Positions 34,241 to 44,015 of a DNA stretch of 64,000 nt are shown here, in pieces. The translations under genes were made by a program, and so were the position numbers. How positions within the stretch are numbered: position 1 is the first letter of the stretch; each line of letters begins with the position of its first letter. The notes under the pieces were generated by a model, which saw only the letters and a program-made list of their open reading frames with translations, ran no database searches and was not told the origin of the DNA. Source of the stretch: Hortaea werneckii (Eukaryota > Ascomycota > Dothideomycetes > Mycosphaerellales > Teratosphaeriaceae); assembly GCA_037044905.1 (NCBI GenBank), contig JBAOKB010000013.1, positions 1 through 64,000 of the forward strand. Direction: 5' to 3'.

Positions 34241-35359
34241 GGCGAAAGAGAGAGGCCCCGAGAGAGATATGTACGGTGCGGGACAAGACAGGCTGCGGGC
34301 TGCAGTGATACGGTAATCGGACGATAGCAGAAAATCTCGCTACCGCAAGGGCCAAGGCGTTATCGCGAATATCCCGCTGGGCCTGGTCCTGTAATGGGAG
34401 GGGTTGTTGTGGACTCTTTACACCGTCGGATTGCCAGACCAGGCTGAGTGCGGTAAAGACGTCTCAATCTCCAGCCAGTGGGCGGCTTGTGCTTTGCGTT
34501 AGTAGCTGCGTGTGTCTGCCCGATTAGGGAGTTCTTGTTCTGGTGAGAAAAGAATTTGTGCAGATACAGACGCGCAACGCGGAGGGCGGTGACCACGGCA
34601 GCTACACGTGTTGGCGCGGGATGGCGTGCGAGTGGATGAGCTCACTGACACAGCTGATTAGGCTCCCGTCACCTGGCTCGCGCTCGGGTAAGGGCAAAGT
34701 GGGATGCTCACATTGCAGTTTGCATCCGATGCCTTTATTTTATTCGGATCCCCGATGAATCTACCGGCCAACATATTTTGTCTACGATACTTGGCACACA
34801 TCTCCAGTCAGCTTTATGACATTTCACTCAAGGCAATTGACTGATGGTATGCGTTCGGTAGACATCTTATAAGTCGATTAAAGAGAAAATGGAAAAAAGG
34901 GAAAGAAAAGAAACTCACCGATAAGATCCGATAATGAGTGTGGGGACAAGATTGGCGTCGGCGCGGAGCGACGTGGCACTGCACGCGCATGCATGTGAAC
35001 AACCTGAAGATGCCACTCTATTGGTTTCGAATGCCAGCGAGAACAATGCAAATGCGGACCTGTTTGTTGACCGGCATGAGCAGTTTGAGCAGAACAAAGC
35101 CTTGTCTTTATTGTTTGTTACTTGTCCCGACCAATCACGACCTATCCGGCGGTCTGCGACTCTACTAACCTTGTCCTCTTTTAAGGCTATTGCAGTAAAC
35201 GACCTACTTTCGTTTAGCGACGGTACAGATGGATAGAAGGTCTAGACCATCATTTATAGGGATTGTCCATCCTGCAGCAACGAACGATGTAAATCATGAG
35301 CAAATTACGCGCGTTTCGCAGCTTGCCTGGAACGTTGACAGGTTACAGGCGGATACCCA
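34241..35359. other. Intergenic region between APRT start and CoA-transferase stop
   Basis: These 1119 bp contain the APRT promoter and the CoA-transferase 3' UTR. A 100-codon plus-strand frame with a true ATG (34934-35236) is the longest open stretch, but it shows no motif or splice support. Confidence 0.45.
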
Positions 35360-36742
35360 CTATACTACACCTTTTCCCCTGAGACTTTCAATGTCCTGTG
35401 CAGTATATCCTACTCCAGCGAGGATCTCATCAGTATGCTCACTCAGCGTGGGTGGTCTCTGTCTAACAGTTCCTTCGGTCTCGCTAAATTTCACCGGGAC
35501 ACCGATACCTTTCCACTCGCCTGTCGCGACAGCATCCCACTCCATCGGCTGTATCATATTCCTTGCGGCTGTCTGCGGATGCTCAAAAGCCTTTTGGATC
35601 GAATTCACCGGGCCGTGCGCAAGGCCAGAGCCATCAAGCACCTCCATCCACTCCCGAGACGTCTTGGATGCGAAGATAGAATCGAGTATCCCGTCCATAT
35701 CCGCCCTATGTTCAACGCGTTCAGCGTTCGTTACAAAGCGCTCGTCCTGTGATAAGTCTTCCCGATCGATGCGTTGACACAAAGTCCGAAACTGTCGGTC
35801 ATTGTTCGCCGCCAGTGCAAGCCAAACACCGTCTTTGCACCTCCAAGTATTATACGGCACAATGCTCGGATGCGCCGCACCGTATCTCTGACCATCACGC
35901 CCCATGTTCAACCAATTGGCACCAATATTAATCAAAAGACTGATCTGCGTCTCAAACAACGAGGCCGAGATATGTTGCCCCCTCCCACTCTTCTCACGAT
36001 GGTATAGCGCCGCCATAATAGCCCCATGCATGTACAACCCTGTGCTCATATCCGTCATGCCTAGCCCCGGCCGCACCGGTCCCCCCTCAGGATGTCCAGT
36101 GATATGCATCAGCCCGCCTTCCGCTGCGGCGATGGCGTCGTACCCCGCCCGTTGCGCATACGGTCCCTCAGACCCATACCCAGATATCGAAGCGTAGATC
36201 AACTTCGGGTTGATCTTCGACAATTCAGCATACCCTACCCCTAACTTTTCAGCACCACCGGGCACGAAATTCTCTATCACTACATCAGTCTCCTTGACAA
36301 GCTCCTTCACAATCTTCAGCGCTTCGGGTTTCTTAAGATCTAGCGTCAAACTCCTTTTGTTCCGGTTGATAGCCGCAAAGTAGAAACTAATAGGTCCTAC
36401 ATCGTCCCTCCACGCGCCCGCTTCCCCTTTCCCTTGCCATGACCGTGTCTCGTCCCCTTGGCCTGGCTGTTCGACTTTGATCACGTCGGCGCCGTAGTCG
36501 GCTAGGATCTGCGAACAGAATGGTCCGGCGAGGATGCGGCCGAAGTCCAGGACGCGGATGCCTTTTAGGGGTCCTGATGGGGTTTGAGGGAGCGGTTTGT
36601 TTGATTGTTTTCTGATGTGTTGCCGATATGAGTATTCACAGACGGATTTAGTTCGACTTCTCGATAAACTTCGGGAAGCTACGATGGCAGATCGGCCCGT
36701 ATATTGGTTGACGAGCTCCCGCGTTGGAGGGAAGGAAGGCAT
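35360..36742 (-). CDS. Class III CoA-transferase (CaiB/BaiF family, SUGCT-like)
   Basis: A single exon; the first true ATG is 36742 (460 aa). An Arg/Ser-rich N-terminus with 'SRSLSRSRTKS' before the domain looks like a mitochondrial presequence. Family III hallmarks are 'GIRVLDFGRILAGPFCSQILADYGADVIKVE', 'NRNKRSLTLDLK', 'VVIENFVPG', 'AISGYG-like ASISGYGSEGP' and catalytic Asp231 in 'GMTDMSTG'. The overall order resembles eukaryotic succinate-hydroxymethylglutarate/glutarate CoA-transferases. The reaction moves CoA from a donor thioester to an organic acid through an aspartyl-CoA intermediate; the actual acid is unknown. It is divergent from the acyl-CoA dehydrogenase at 37138 (395 bp between ATGs), which would suit an acid-activation then dehydrogenation pathway. 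Confidence 0.92.
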   Translation of the reverse strand: MPSFPPTRELVNQYTGRSAIVASRSLSRSRTKSVCEYSYRQHIRKQSNKPLPQTPSGPLKGIRVLDFGRILAGPFCSQILADYGADVIKVEQPGQGDETRSWQGKGEAGAWRDDVGPISFYFAAINRNKRSLTLDLKKPEALKIVKELVKETDVVIENFVPGGAEKLGVGYAELSKINPKLIYASISGYGSEGPYAQRAGYDAIAAAEGGLMHITGHPEGGPVRPGLGMTDMSTGLYMHGAIMAALYHREKSGRGQHISASLFETQISLLINIGANWLNMGRDGQRYGAAHPSIVPYNTWRCKDGVWLALAANNDRQFRTLCQRIDREDLSQDERFVTNAERVEHRADMDGILDSIFASKTSREWMEVLDGSGLAHGPVNSIQKAFEHPQTAARNMIQPMEWDAVATGEWKGIGVPVKFSETEGTVRQRPPTLSEHTDEILAGVGYTAQDIESLRGKGVV

Positions 36743-37137
36743 CACTTGGTGTCATTTAGCAAGGAATGAATTGGCGGTTTGCATTTGAGAAGTGGCAATT
36801 TTCAAGTCTCTGGTCTATAAATCTGCTCGAGATTGAAACCATCACAGCTGGGCGGGGTGTTATGCGAGCTCCGAGGTCGCAAACGCAGCTCGTCAGATAT
36901 TCTGTTGCAAACCCGCATTGATGTGGTATCATACCTACCTAGATTGGCCGGCAATTGTCAGCCGAAGAAGCGGGGTTGACCAAACAGTACTGTACCACTT
37001 TCTACACTCATTTTGACAATCAATCTAGATCACTTGCATATTATGAACGAATATTGCTATCTGTTATAAATCGAAGTAGATACACATAAGCATCGACTGA
37101 TATTTTGTTGCTTTTGCCCATCCGCTCGCTGACCACT
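36743..37137. promoter_or_regulatory. Bidirectional promoter, CoA-transferase / acyl-CoA dehydrogenase
   Basis: This 395-bp region lies between the two ATGs. GCGGGG at 36852-36857 fits the CreA site SYGGRG, and CCGAGG at 36871-36876 is the reverse complement of the FarA/FarB core CCTCGG. Both are simple hexamers, so their significance rests on context. TACCTACC-type sequence lies near 36932. Confidence 0.5.
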
Positions 37138-38493
37138 ATGTTCTCGATAAGACCTCTCACATCATTAGGGAGAGCAACAGCAAAACACGTTAGATTCAGG
37201 CCACGGCTTTGTACAGCAGCAGTACCATGTTTGAATTCATCAGCCTTCAGTGCATACGACAGATCGACTTCCCCTGGAAAGTGCTCGCGAAGGGCTTTCG
37301 TGGCCAAGGCAACTGAATACTTGCCGACACACGCAGATTACAATGAATCACAAGCAACTGTGCGCGAATCTGTAGCAAAGATCTGTGCAAAATTCCCAGA
37401 ATCATACTGGCTAGATATCGATAACACTGCCCGCTGGCCAAGTGAGTTTCAAGAAGCGATCGCCAAAGATGGCTGGTTAGGAATCATGATGCCGTCTGAG
37501 TACGGCGGCAGCGAGCTCGGTCTGGCAGATGCAACGGTGATGATGCAGACTATAGCTGAAAGCGGCGGCGGCTATACAGCTTCTAGCAGTGTGCACATGA
37601 ACATTTTCGGCCTCGCACCTGTGGTCAAATATGGCAACGAAGAGCAAAAGAGAAGGTTCCTTGTGCCGCTTATCGAAGGCAAAGAGCGAGCCTGCTTCGC
37701 CGTCACTGAACCTAACACTGGCCTTGACACGCTTCGCTTGCAATCTCTCGCAACGCGAGATGGGGACAGCTATGTGCTGAAAGGCAGTAAAATCTGGACC
37801 TCGACAGCGCAAGTGGCAGAGAAGATCTTGATTCTGGTCCGTACGACAGCATTGGAAGACGTGAAGAAGCCGAGCGAAGGACTCACCCTCTTCTACACTG
37901 ACCTCGATCGCACCCAGGTCTCCGTCACAGAGATCAAAAAGATGGGAAGGGCAGCGGTGGATACAAATCAGCTGTATTTCGACGGATGGCGCATCCCAGC
38001 AGCAGACCGTATAGGCAACGAAGGCGAAGGGTTCAAAATGATCATGCACGGCATGAACGCCGAACGCATCCTTCTTTCTGGTGAGGCCGTTGGGATCGGA
38101 TACGCAGCTCTCCGCCACGCAAGCAACTACGCTCGCGAACGTATCGTCTTTGGCCGCCCTATCGGTCAAAATCAGGGCATCTCCCATCCGCTTGCCAAAA
38201 GCTGGTGTCAGCTGGAAAGCGCGCGGCTGATGATCATGCAGGCGGCAAAGATGTGGGATGAAGGGTATGCGAGTGGAGAGTACGCAAACGCAGTCAAATA
38301 TTTGGCGGGCGAGAACGCTTTCACAGCTTGCGAGACGGCCGTGTGTAGTATGGGCGGCATGGGTTACGCGAAGGAGTATCACGTCGAGAGGTTCTTGAGA
38401 GAGGTGATCATCCCGCGACTGGCGCCTGTTAGTCGCGAGATGTGTCTGAACTACATTGCTGAGAAGGTGCTTGATCAACCGCGGTCCTACTGA
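37138..38493 (+). CDS. Acyl-CoA dehydrogenase, probably mitochondrial
   Basis: A single exon; the first true ATG is 37138, giving 451 aa. The N-terminal 55 residues are Arg/Ser/Thr-rich without acids early on ('MFSIRPLTSLGRATAKHVRF'), fitting a mitochondrial presequence. ACAD features are 'DGWLGIMMPSEYGGSELGLADA', 'ACFAVTEPNTGLDT' (FAD contact), 'YVLKGSKIWTSTAQVA', 'RILLSGEAVGIGYAALRHA', 'RIVFGRPIGQNQGI' and 'CSMGGMGYAKEYHVER'. The C-terminal region reads 'RLAPVSREMCLNYIAEKVL' in place of the usual Y-E-G-T-x-E-I catalytic segment, as in a subgroup also common in bacteria. It should oxidise an acyl-CoA to the 2-enoyl-CoA; the substrate is unknown. Its stop is only 45 bp from the stop of the convergent hydrolase gene. 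Confidence 0.9.
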   Translation: MFSIRPLTSLGRATAKHVRFRPRLCTAAVPCLNSSAFSAYDRSTSPGKCSRRAFVAKATEYLPTHADYNESQATVRESVAKICAKFPESYWLDIDNTARWPSEFQEAIAKDGWLGIMMPSEYGGSELGLADATVMMQTIAESGGGYTASSSVHMNIFGLAPVVKYGNEEQKRRFLVPLIEGKERACFAVTEPNTGLDTLRLQSLATRDGDSYVLKGSKIWTSTAQVAEKILILVRTTALEDVKKPSEGLTLFYTDLDRTQVSVTEIKKMGRAAVDTNQLYFDGWRIPAADRIGNEGEGFKMIMHGMNAERILLSGEAVGIGYAALRHASNYARERIVFGRPIGQNQGISHPLAKSWCQLESARLMIMQAAKMWDEGYASGEYANAVKYLAGENAFTACETAVCSMGGMGYAKEYHVERFLREVIIPRLAPVSREMCLNYIAEKVLDQPRSY

Positions 38494-38538
38494 GCCTATC
38501 GAGCCATGACGGTCGAGCCAATGCAATAAACGGGAGTC

Positions 38539-39719
38539 TCACTTCGGATGTCCAAAGAACTCCCGCACCTGCTCCATTAGCGCCCTAGGAGCCATAATCG
38601 ACATGGGCGTGCGCTCTTTGGTCGTCTCTCGCCAGGTATCGAATCTCGTCCCTAAGACGTCTCGCGACTCGACGAGTGGAACATCCCCACTGATCACGCG
38701 GTAGGAGAATTGTTCTAGCTCCGCTAGAATCTCTGCTCCGTCCACCGCAACCGTCTGATGTGCGCAGCTTACCAGCACACGTCGCGGCACTTCCACCCAG
38801 CCATCTTCATCGCTAATTTCTGCTTCCTTGGCGGCAGCAGCTGCCTTGGCGTTCTCCGTCCGCACAAAGACGGCAAGCTTCTGCATCGCAAAGATCCACT
38901 CGATCATGTTCCCATCTACTGTGAAGATAATCGGCATGATCTCTTTACCCTCCCGATAGAAGCTGTCTCCAACATAGAGATGCATTTCGTCGTGGTCGTA
39001 CCAGGCAAGCTCATCTGGCGTGTGGCCAACGGTTTGGAAGATAGTAATCCCGAGATCCTGCTGCTTCTCTGCCTGCGTAGCGACAGTGCGGCTCGGATGT
39101 TGGAATGGCCACTGGAGCCTTTCGAAGGCCTGGGCCCAATGAGTAACATGGTAGTATGGGACCGGGCGGTGGATTGCATTGAATAGGCCATGAGCCCCAA
39201 GGTCAGATTCGATGAAGTCTTTTCCAGCGGCGCTTGCTAGGATCTCCGTTGTACCGCCCCGCAGGAATTGCATTATACCGCCAGTGTGGTCGAAATGGCA
39301 GTGTGTGCAAATGATGAGGTATCGTTTCTCACCACCATGATTGAGCGGCGAGTTGTTATTGCAGGATATGGGGCAATTCTCTAGATAGTGGCGAAGGTGG
39401 ATGTAGTGATCTACAAGGCTTGTTTCAGTAACTGATACATTCCAAAGTCCGCGTGAGTGTTCCCCTCTTAGTGAAATGACGGGTAGAAAGAGTATTGCAG
39501 AAAGCATAGTCGAGGCAATGCAAATGATCACCAAGGAGTTTGATGCCTACCGTCCTTGTGCTTTTTGCCCGGCTCATCGCAGCCTGTATCACTGACAATA
39601 ACGACCGGTATCGTTGGATAGATTTTGACAAAAATCAAAGGCAGCTCTCCATAAGCGTCATGTTCCTGCACAACGAAAGTCGATTTGTTGAGTCGTCGAG
39701 TAGTGAAAGAGCTGCTCAT
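38539..39719 (-). CDS. Metallo-beta-lactamase-fold hydrolase
   Basis: Exons are 39719-39551 and 39464-38539, joined across an 86-bp intron (gtaggc...aagag), giving ...KKHKDGEHSRG...; the product is 364 aa. The zinc motif is 'THCHFDHTGG' near residue 110, preceded by a beta-rich N-terminus ('PTIPVVIVSDTGC'). A second metal-ligand His is in 'TVGHTPDELAWY', the Asp in 'YVGDSFYREG', and the last His in 'CAHQTVAVDG'. This is the HxHxDH layout of the glyoxalase II/lactonase-type superfamily; hydrolysis of a lactone or thioester is plausible but not shown. There is no signal peptide. It is divergent from the Ted1-like gene with 296 bp between starts. Confidence 0.85.
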
Positions 39720-40015
39720 TGTGATGGGGGCTGATGAGGATGAAGTGCCAATGCTTTGATCGTCTTTAGATGTTTCTATGAGATGATGATCAATGTGTCA
39801 CTGAGTAAAGTCAGCGTTAGACAGATGGTGACTAGGTCTGATGGAGTAAGAGTGAGATTGGTGAAGTAGTCGGGCGGCTGAGGTCGGGCCCATGGACATG
39901 ACGGGAGGCGGCTACTGCAAACCTCAGGCAGCCATCCTCACATCCCGATCTTACCACCCCTATCCCATCCTTGCTTCTACTCCTCTTTCGATACCTACTC
40001 GACCATGCAGGCCTC
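39720..40015. promoter_or_regulatory. Bidirectional promoter, MBL hydrolase / Ted1-like gene
   Basis: A 296-bp region between two divergent ATGs; pyrimidine-rich near the right start. No known regulator motif stands out. Confidence 0.45.
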
Positions 40016-41617
40016 ATGCGCAACTCCAGCGTTCTGCTCACGCTCTTTCGCTTTCTTCTCCCACCCGCCCTGATTGGGACTGTTTACTTGTACTTGTATC
40101 CACTCTTTCAACAATGCTCCTTTCCTCCCGCTCAAGCTGCAGAAGCAGCTTGTCATTTTGGTGATGCATCTCATGCTGGCTCACCCTCTTCGCCTGCACC
40201 GTTCCGATTGCTTGCGCTTGCAGATCCGCAACTGGAAGGTGACACAAGCCTGCCCGAGGAATTGAGGGGCGGAGGATGGCTGAAAGGCGCAAAGGATGGG
40301 TTCTGGGAAGGGGTGCGGAAGGCAGGGCGAGAGCGAGCATTTGACGGTGTTCGGCCAGCCTTGATCGGTCTGTTGAAGGACGACGCGCCGAGAATATTCG
40401 CCGGGTATCGGAAGAAGCTGGATCTCTGGGGCAACGACCTCTATCTGGCACACATATATTGGTTGATTCATTGGTGGACGGATCCTACTCATGTGGTTGT
40501 GTTGGGAGACTTGCTTGGAAGCCAGTGGATCGATGACGAAGAGTTCGAAAGGCGGAGCGAGCGATTCTGGCAACGAGTCTTCAAAGGCGCACATCGAGTA
40601 CCGAGACAAGTGACAGATGTCAATGGACGTGTTGAGATTCTAGGAGCGGACGCAAGCTGGAGAAATCGTTTAATCACGGTTGCTGGTAACCACGATATTG
40701 GGTATGCGGGAGATATAGACACTCGACGGGCCGAAAGGTTCGAAGAGGAGTACGGACGGTTGAACTGGGATGTTCGTTTCCGCACGAACGATACCACTAC
40801 GCCGCACGAATTCTATCCGCCCGGCCTCCAAAGTTCACAACTTGTCCAACAACCGCCTGAACTCCATGTGGTGGTCCTTAACTCGATGAACCTTGACCTT
40901 CCTTCATGGGATATGATTCTACATCAAGAATCTGTGGACTTCCTTTCCGATACCCTCCACACAGAGCACACGCAACCCTCAGAGAATAGGGCAACGGTGC
41001 TGTTGACTCACGTTCCTCTGCACAAGGAAGAAGGAGTCTGCGTAGATGCGCCGTATTTCTCTTACTTCCCAGCCTCTCAGGGAGCAGGCGTAAAAGAGCA
41101 AAACCACCTCTCCGAGGACACGAGCATTCATATCCTCAATGGTATCTTTCAAACATCTGCCCGAAACAGCATCATCCTCAATGGTCACGATCACGAAGGC
41201 TGCGACACCTACCACTACCGTTCCAGTACTGAACCTGAAGTCGATGCGGCCAACGGTAATGACGACCAGACAGCGCCATGGCGAGCAGACAAATATCCTC
41301 AATCAGCCGCGAGGAGCGATGCCGAGCGATCGGAGGGTCTCCGTGAGATCACTGTGCGGTCAATGATGGGCGATTACGGCGGTAACATAGGCCTACTCTC
41401 TGCTTGGTGGGACGATTCAGCCTTCAAATGGCGCTTTGAGTACGACAGTTGCATGCTTGGGGTGCAGCATATCTGGTGGGCTGTGCACGTTTTAGACCTG
41501 ATAGTGCTTGGGTTGGGTCTTGGGGGTGTTACGTTCGCTGTGGTGGAAGCGATAAAGGAACTCAGAGAAGAAGAACGAAGCACGCTACAAGGAAGTGAGA
41601 CCAAGAAGAGGATTTAA
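40016..41617 (+). CDS. Ted1/Cdc1-like ER metallophosphoesterase
   Basis: A single exon; the first true ATG is 40016 (MRNSSVLL), giving 533 aa. A membrane segment at about residues 10-32 ('RFLLPPALIGTVYLYLYPLF') and another near the C-terminus ('IWWAVHVLDLIVLGLGLGG') flank a lumenal calcineurin-like phosphoesterase domain: 'LALADPQLEG', 'VVVLGDLLGSQW', 'TVAGNHDIGYAGD', 'LLTHVPLHKEE' and 'ILNGHDHEGCDTYHY'. The protein ends -KKRI, a di-lysine K-K-x-x ER-retrieval signal. In yeast, Ted1 and Cdc1 remodel the ethanolamine phosphates on GPI anchors in the ER, and such a role is the likely one here. It is a conserved housekeeping gene rather than part of a metabolic cluster. Confidence 0.9.
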   Translation: MRNSSVLLTLFRFLLPPALIGTVYLYLYPLFQQCSFPPAQAAEAACHFGDASHAGSPSSPAPFRLLALADPQLEGDTSLPEELRGGGWLKGAKDGFWEGVRKAGRERAFDGVRPALIGLLKDDAPRIFAGYRKKLDLWGNDLYLAHIYWLIHWWTDPTHVVVLGDLLGSQWIDDEEFERRSERFWQRVFKGAHRVPRQVTDVNGRVEILGADASWRNRLITVAGNHDIGYAGDIDTRRAERFEEEYGRLNWDVRFRTNDTTTPHEFYPPGLQSSQLVQQPPELHVVVLNSMNLDLPSWDMILHQESVDFLSDTLHTEHTQPSENRATVLLTHVPLHKEEGVCVDAPYFSYFPASQGAGVKEQNHLSEDTSIHILNGIFQTSARNSIILNGHDHEGCDTYHYRSSTEPEVDAANGNDDQTAPWRADKYPQSAARSDAERSEGLREITVRSMMGDYGGNIGLLSAWWDDSAFKWRFEYDSCMLGVQHIWWAVHVLDLIVLGLGLGGVTFAVVEAIKELREEERSTLQGSETKKRI

Positions 41618-42309
41618 GAGTGTCTGGGCGTCTAAGATTCATTGCAGCATTGTTCAGCTATCTCTGAGCGCTTGTGTCCATCGCTCTTAAGATGCTGTGA
41701 TAAGACGACGTGTGAACCCAGATCTCATCGATTCAATTCATCAATCTTGCATCTACCTTCATACGGGCTCGGCGTCAATAATCACTTTCTTAGCCCTTGA
41801 CAGCTAGCTCGTTATTCAAGTGGCTGCCCACAGCGGCAAGACAAGCCGAGCCATTCGGTGTTTCCTCTACACCGCCATTACACCAAGCTTGCAGTAAAGA
41901 AAACGCAGGTTGCTGAACAAGTCGACAATGTAGTGATTTTTGGCTACGATGCTAGCGTCTTGCCTCAGGCAATCCCATGTATGAATGTTGGATCCAAACG
42001 ATCGACACAGGCTGGGGAGGAAGCTTTGGAACTTCCCCGATCCCTCCACTTCTCGGTCCCATCTTCCCCGCCCAAGCTTGCACTTCACGTCTCGAATACG
42101 GCCAATTTCTCCGTCTATAATGTAACAGTCCTTGCTGTCTTACCAGCATTGTGACCTCACGTTGCCTGCAAATGCCGGAGGATTGATGCGGGACATGTGG
42201 AGGTAAAGCATCGGGCTACGACCCCCAAAAGTACAACTCAAGTACTTGAGATGGTAGGTTTCTGCACTGCGGTGTTTACAATCGCTTCCCCAAAGCATAA
42301 CTCGCAGAG
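41618..42309. other. Intergenic, promoter of GH79 gene
   Basis: These 692 bp follow the Ted1-like stop. Open frames here lack ATG starts or motifs. Nothing else is evident beyond promoter sequence for the glycosidase. Confidence 0.45.
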
Positions 42310-43977
42310 ATGAAGCACTTTAGCGGCCTATCTTGGGCTGCCACAGCTCTAATCGCGACCAGCCCAACTTATGCTCACCCTCCATCCCCTGGCCGCAGTA
42401 ATGCTGTTCGTCTAGACATTCCGGACACTGCGCTAGGCGCTTCCATTGCACATAGCAACTCGTTTGCTTCATTCTCCATCGATCCGGCTTTTTGGGTCGA
42501 GTTCTTCGGCAATGCCAGTAACCCAAACGAACTCACTTTTCGCCTGCTGAACCTCATTACCGAGCATGGCGGCCAACCTATCATTCGGCCTGGCGGCATC
42601 ACTATGGACAGCATGATCTTCGACCCTTCTGCTGGGGATCCGGTGAGGACGACCAGTCCTAACGGTGGCATCTATCGCACAACCGTTGGTCCTGCCTATT
42701 ATGAAAGTTGGTCCAACTTCCCGAACGGTACAAAGTTTGTATCGACTTTGAACTTCGGTAATGACAGCTACGAAATTGCTCGAGACATGGCTGTAGCTTC
42801 AGTGAAATACCAACCCGACCTGGTAGAGTATTTCGAGCTTGGTAATGAGCCGACCAACTATGACGAAGCGCGTTGGAATGACAGCACCGCGGCTTATGTC
42901 GCCCAATGGAAGAACTGGACTTCTTCGATCGATGCAGCCGTCAACGAGACTTTGGGAGCTGCTCGGGCCGCCAACTTAGGCAGCGAGCGATGGTGGGCAT
43001 CTTCTGCAACTACCGACAAGACTGGACTGAAGGTGCGCCCGGTCGACCTCATCCCAGCGGGTGTAGACTCAGCAAACCAGGTGGCTGAATACAGCATTCA
43101 TTCCTATCCGTTCTCCACCTGTGATCCAGAGCGAGCAGTTCTCGCCACGACTGAGAACATTCTAAATCACACTGGCCTGGCCTTGTATGCTGACGAAGAG
43201 ATCTATCCGTCCGCAAGGGCTGCTCTGGACGCGGGTAACCCATGGGTCATTGGGGAGTTCAATTCGATCTCCTGCTCGGGCAATCCTAACGTCTCTGATA
43301 CTTTTGCACAAGCTCTTTGGGTTATAGACAGTCAGCTTATCTACGCTACCCGCAATGCTTCATCCTGCAATCTGCACCAGGGGGCCACATTGGCTTTCCA
43401 GAGCGACAACCAAGTCAATACTGCTAGTGCAAACGGATCACCAGGGTTTTCCACTTACGACATGCTCTACCCGCGGGACAGTGTTCTTCGCGGGGAGGCG
43501 AGAGTCTTACCAAGCTTCAGCGCTCAATTGTTCTTGGCCGAAGCATTCTCCACTGGAGGTACTAGGATTCAGAACCTGACGGTGCCTTCCGGTGTTGACC
43601 CTGACTACTTCGCTGCATATGCTTTCTACGACGATGATGTTCGGAGCAAGCTGGCCATCGTCAATATGCATCCCTACTATGCCAACTCAACGCAAGACTT
43701 CTCCGCTAGTATTGATTTGTCGGAGCACATTCACGGGTCGAAAGGTTGGCACGGCTGGCATGGTTGGCACAGTTGGAATAACCAGGACGGCAAGCAGAAG
43801 GCCTATGCGAAGCGCCTGACAGCACCATACACGGACGAGACTGATGGGGCTAAGGTCACATGGGCAGGGCAGACGTTCACAAACGGCACAGCAGACGGCA
43901 AAGTGCAAGAGGAAAGAATTGATAGGAATGGCGTCGTTCATGTCAGGGGCAGCGAAGCTCTGCTAATCTTCCTATAG
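42310..43977 (+). CDS. Secreted glycoside hydrolase family 79 (beta-glucuronidase-like)
   Basis: A single exon, 555 aa. The signal peptide 'MKHFSGLSWAATALIATS' is cleaved near residues 18-22. The TIM-barrel has 'PIIRPGGITMDSM', the acid/base Glu180 in 'YFELGNEPTNY' and the nucleophile Glu316 in 'WVIGEFNSISCSG'. The C-terminal beta-domain matches the GH79 C-terminal region ('YFAAYAFYDDDVRSKLAIVNMHP'). Many N-x-S/T sequons fit a secreted glycoprotein. GH79 members release glucuronic acid or 4-O-methyl-glucuronic acid from proteoglycans and arabinogalactans. A G-W-H-G-W-H-G-W-H repeat near residues 479-490 is unusual (see findings). Its stop lies 38 bp from the stop of the next, convergent gene. 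Confidence 0.93.
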   Translation: MKHFSGLSWAATALIATSPTYAHPPSPGRSNAVRLDIPDTALGASIAHSNSFASFSIDPAFWVEFFGNASNPNELTFRLLNLITEHGGQPIIRPGGITMDSMIFDPSAGDPVRTTSPNGGIYRTTVGPAYYESWSNFPNGTKFVSTLNFGNDSYEIARDMAVASVKYQPDLVEYFELGNEPTNYDEARWNDSTAAYVAQWKNWTSSIDAAVNETLGAARAANLGSERWWASSATTDKTGLKVRPVDLIPAGVDSANQVAEYSIHSYPFSTCDPERAVLATTENILNHTGLALYADEEIYPSARAALDAGNPWVIGEFNSISCSGNPNVSDTFAQALWVIDSQLIYATRNASSCNLHQGATLAFQSDNQVNTASANGSPGFSTYDMLYPRDSVLRGEARVLPSFSAQLFLAEAFSTGGTRIQNLTVPSGVDPDYFAAYAFYDDDVRSKLAIVNMHPYYANSTQDFSASIDLSEHIHGSKGWHGWHGWHSWNNQDGKQKAYAKRLTAPYTDETDGAKVTWAGQTFTNGTADGKVQEERIDRNGVVHVRGSEALLIFL

Positions 43978-44015
43978 AAAGTTACAACAGAGCATGAACA
44001 TTTGCCCCTCCGCCT

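Noticed and set aside
34934..35236. A 100-codon plus-strand frame with a true ATG
   Set aside because: No motif, unremarkable composition, and it lies in the promoter/3' UTR gap; without transcript support it cannot be distinguished from chance.
37477..38526. A 349-codon minus-strand frame
   Set aside because: It is fully antisense to the acyl-CoA dehydrogenase, whose motifs are unmistakable; no motif in the antisense product and its start is not preceded by a plausible promoter gap.
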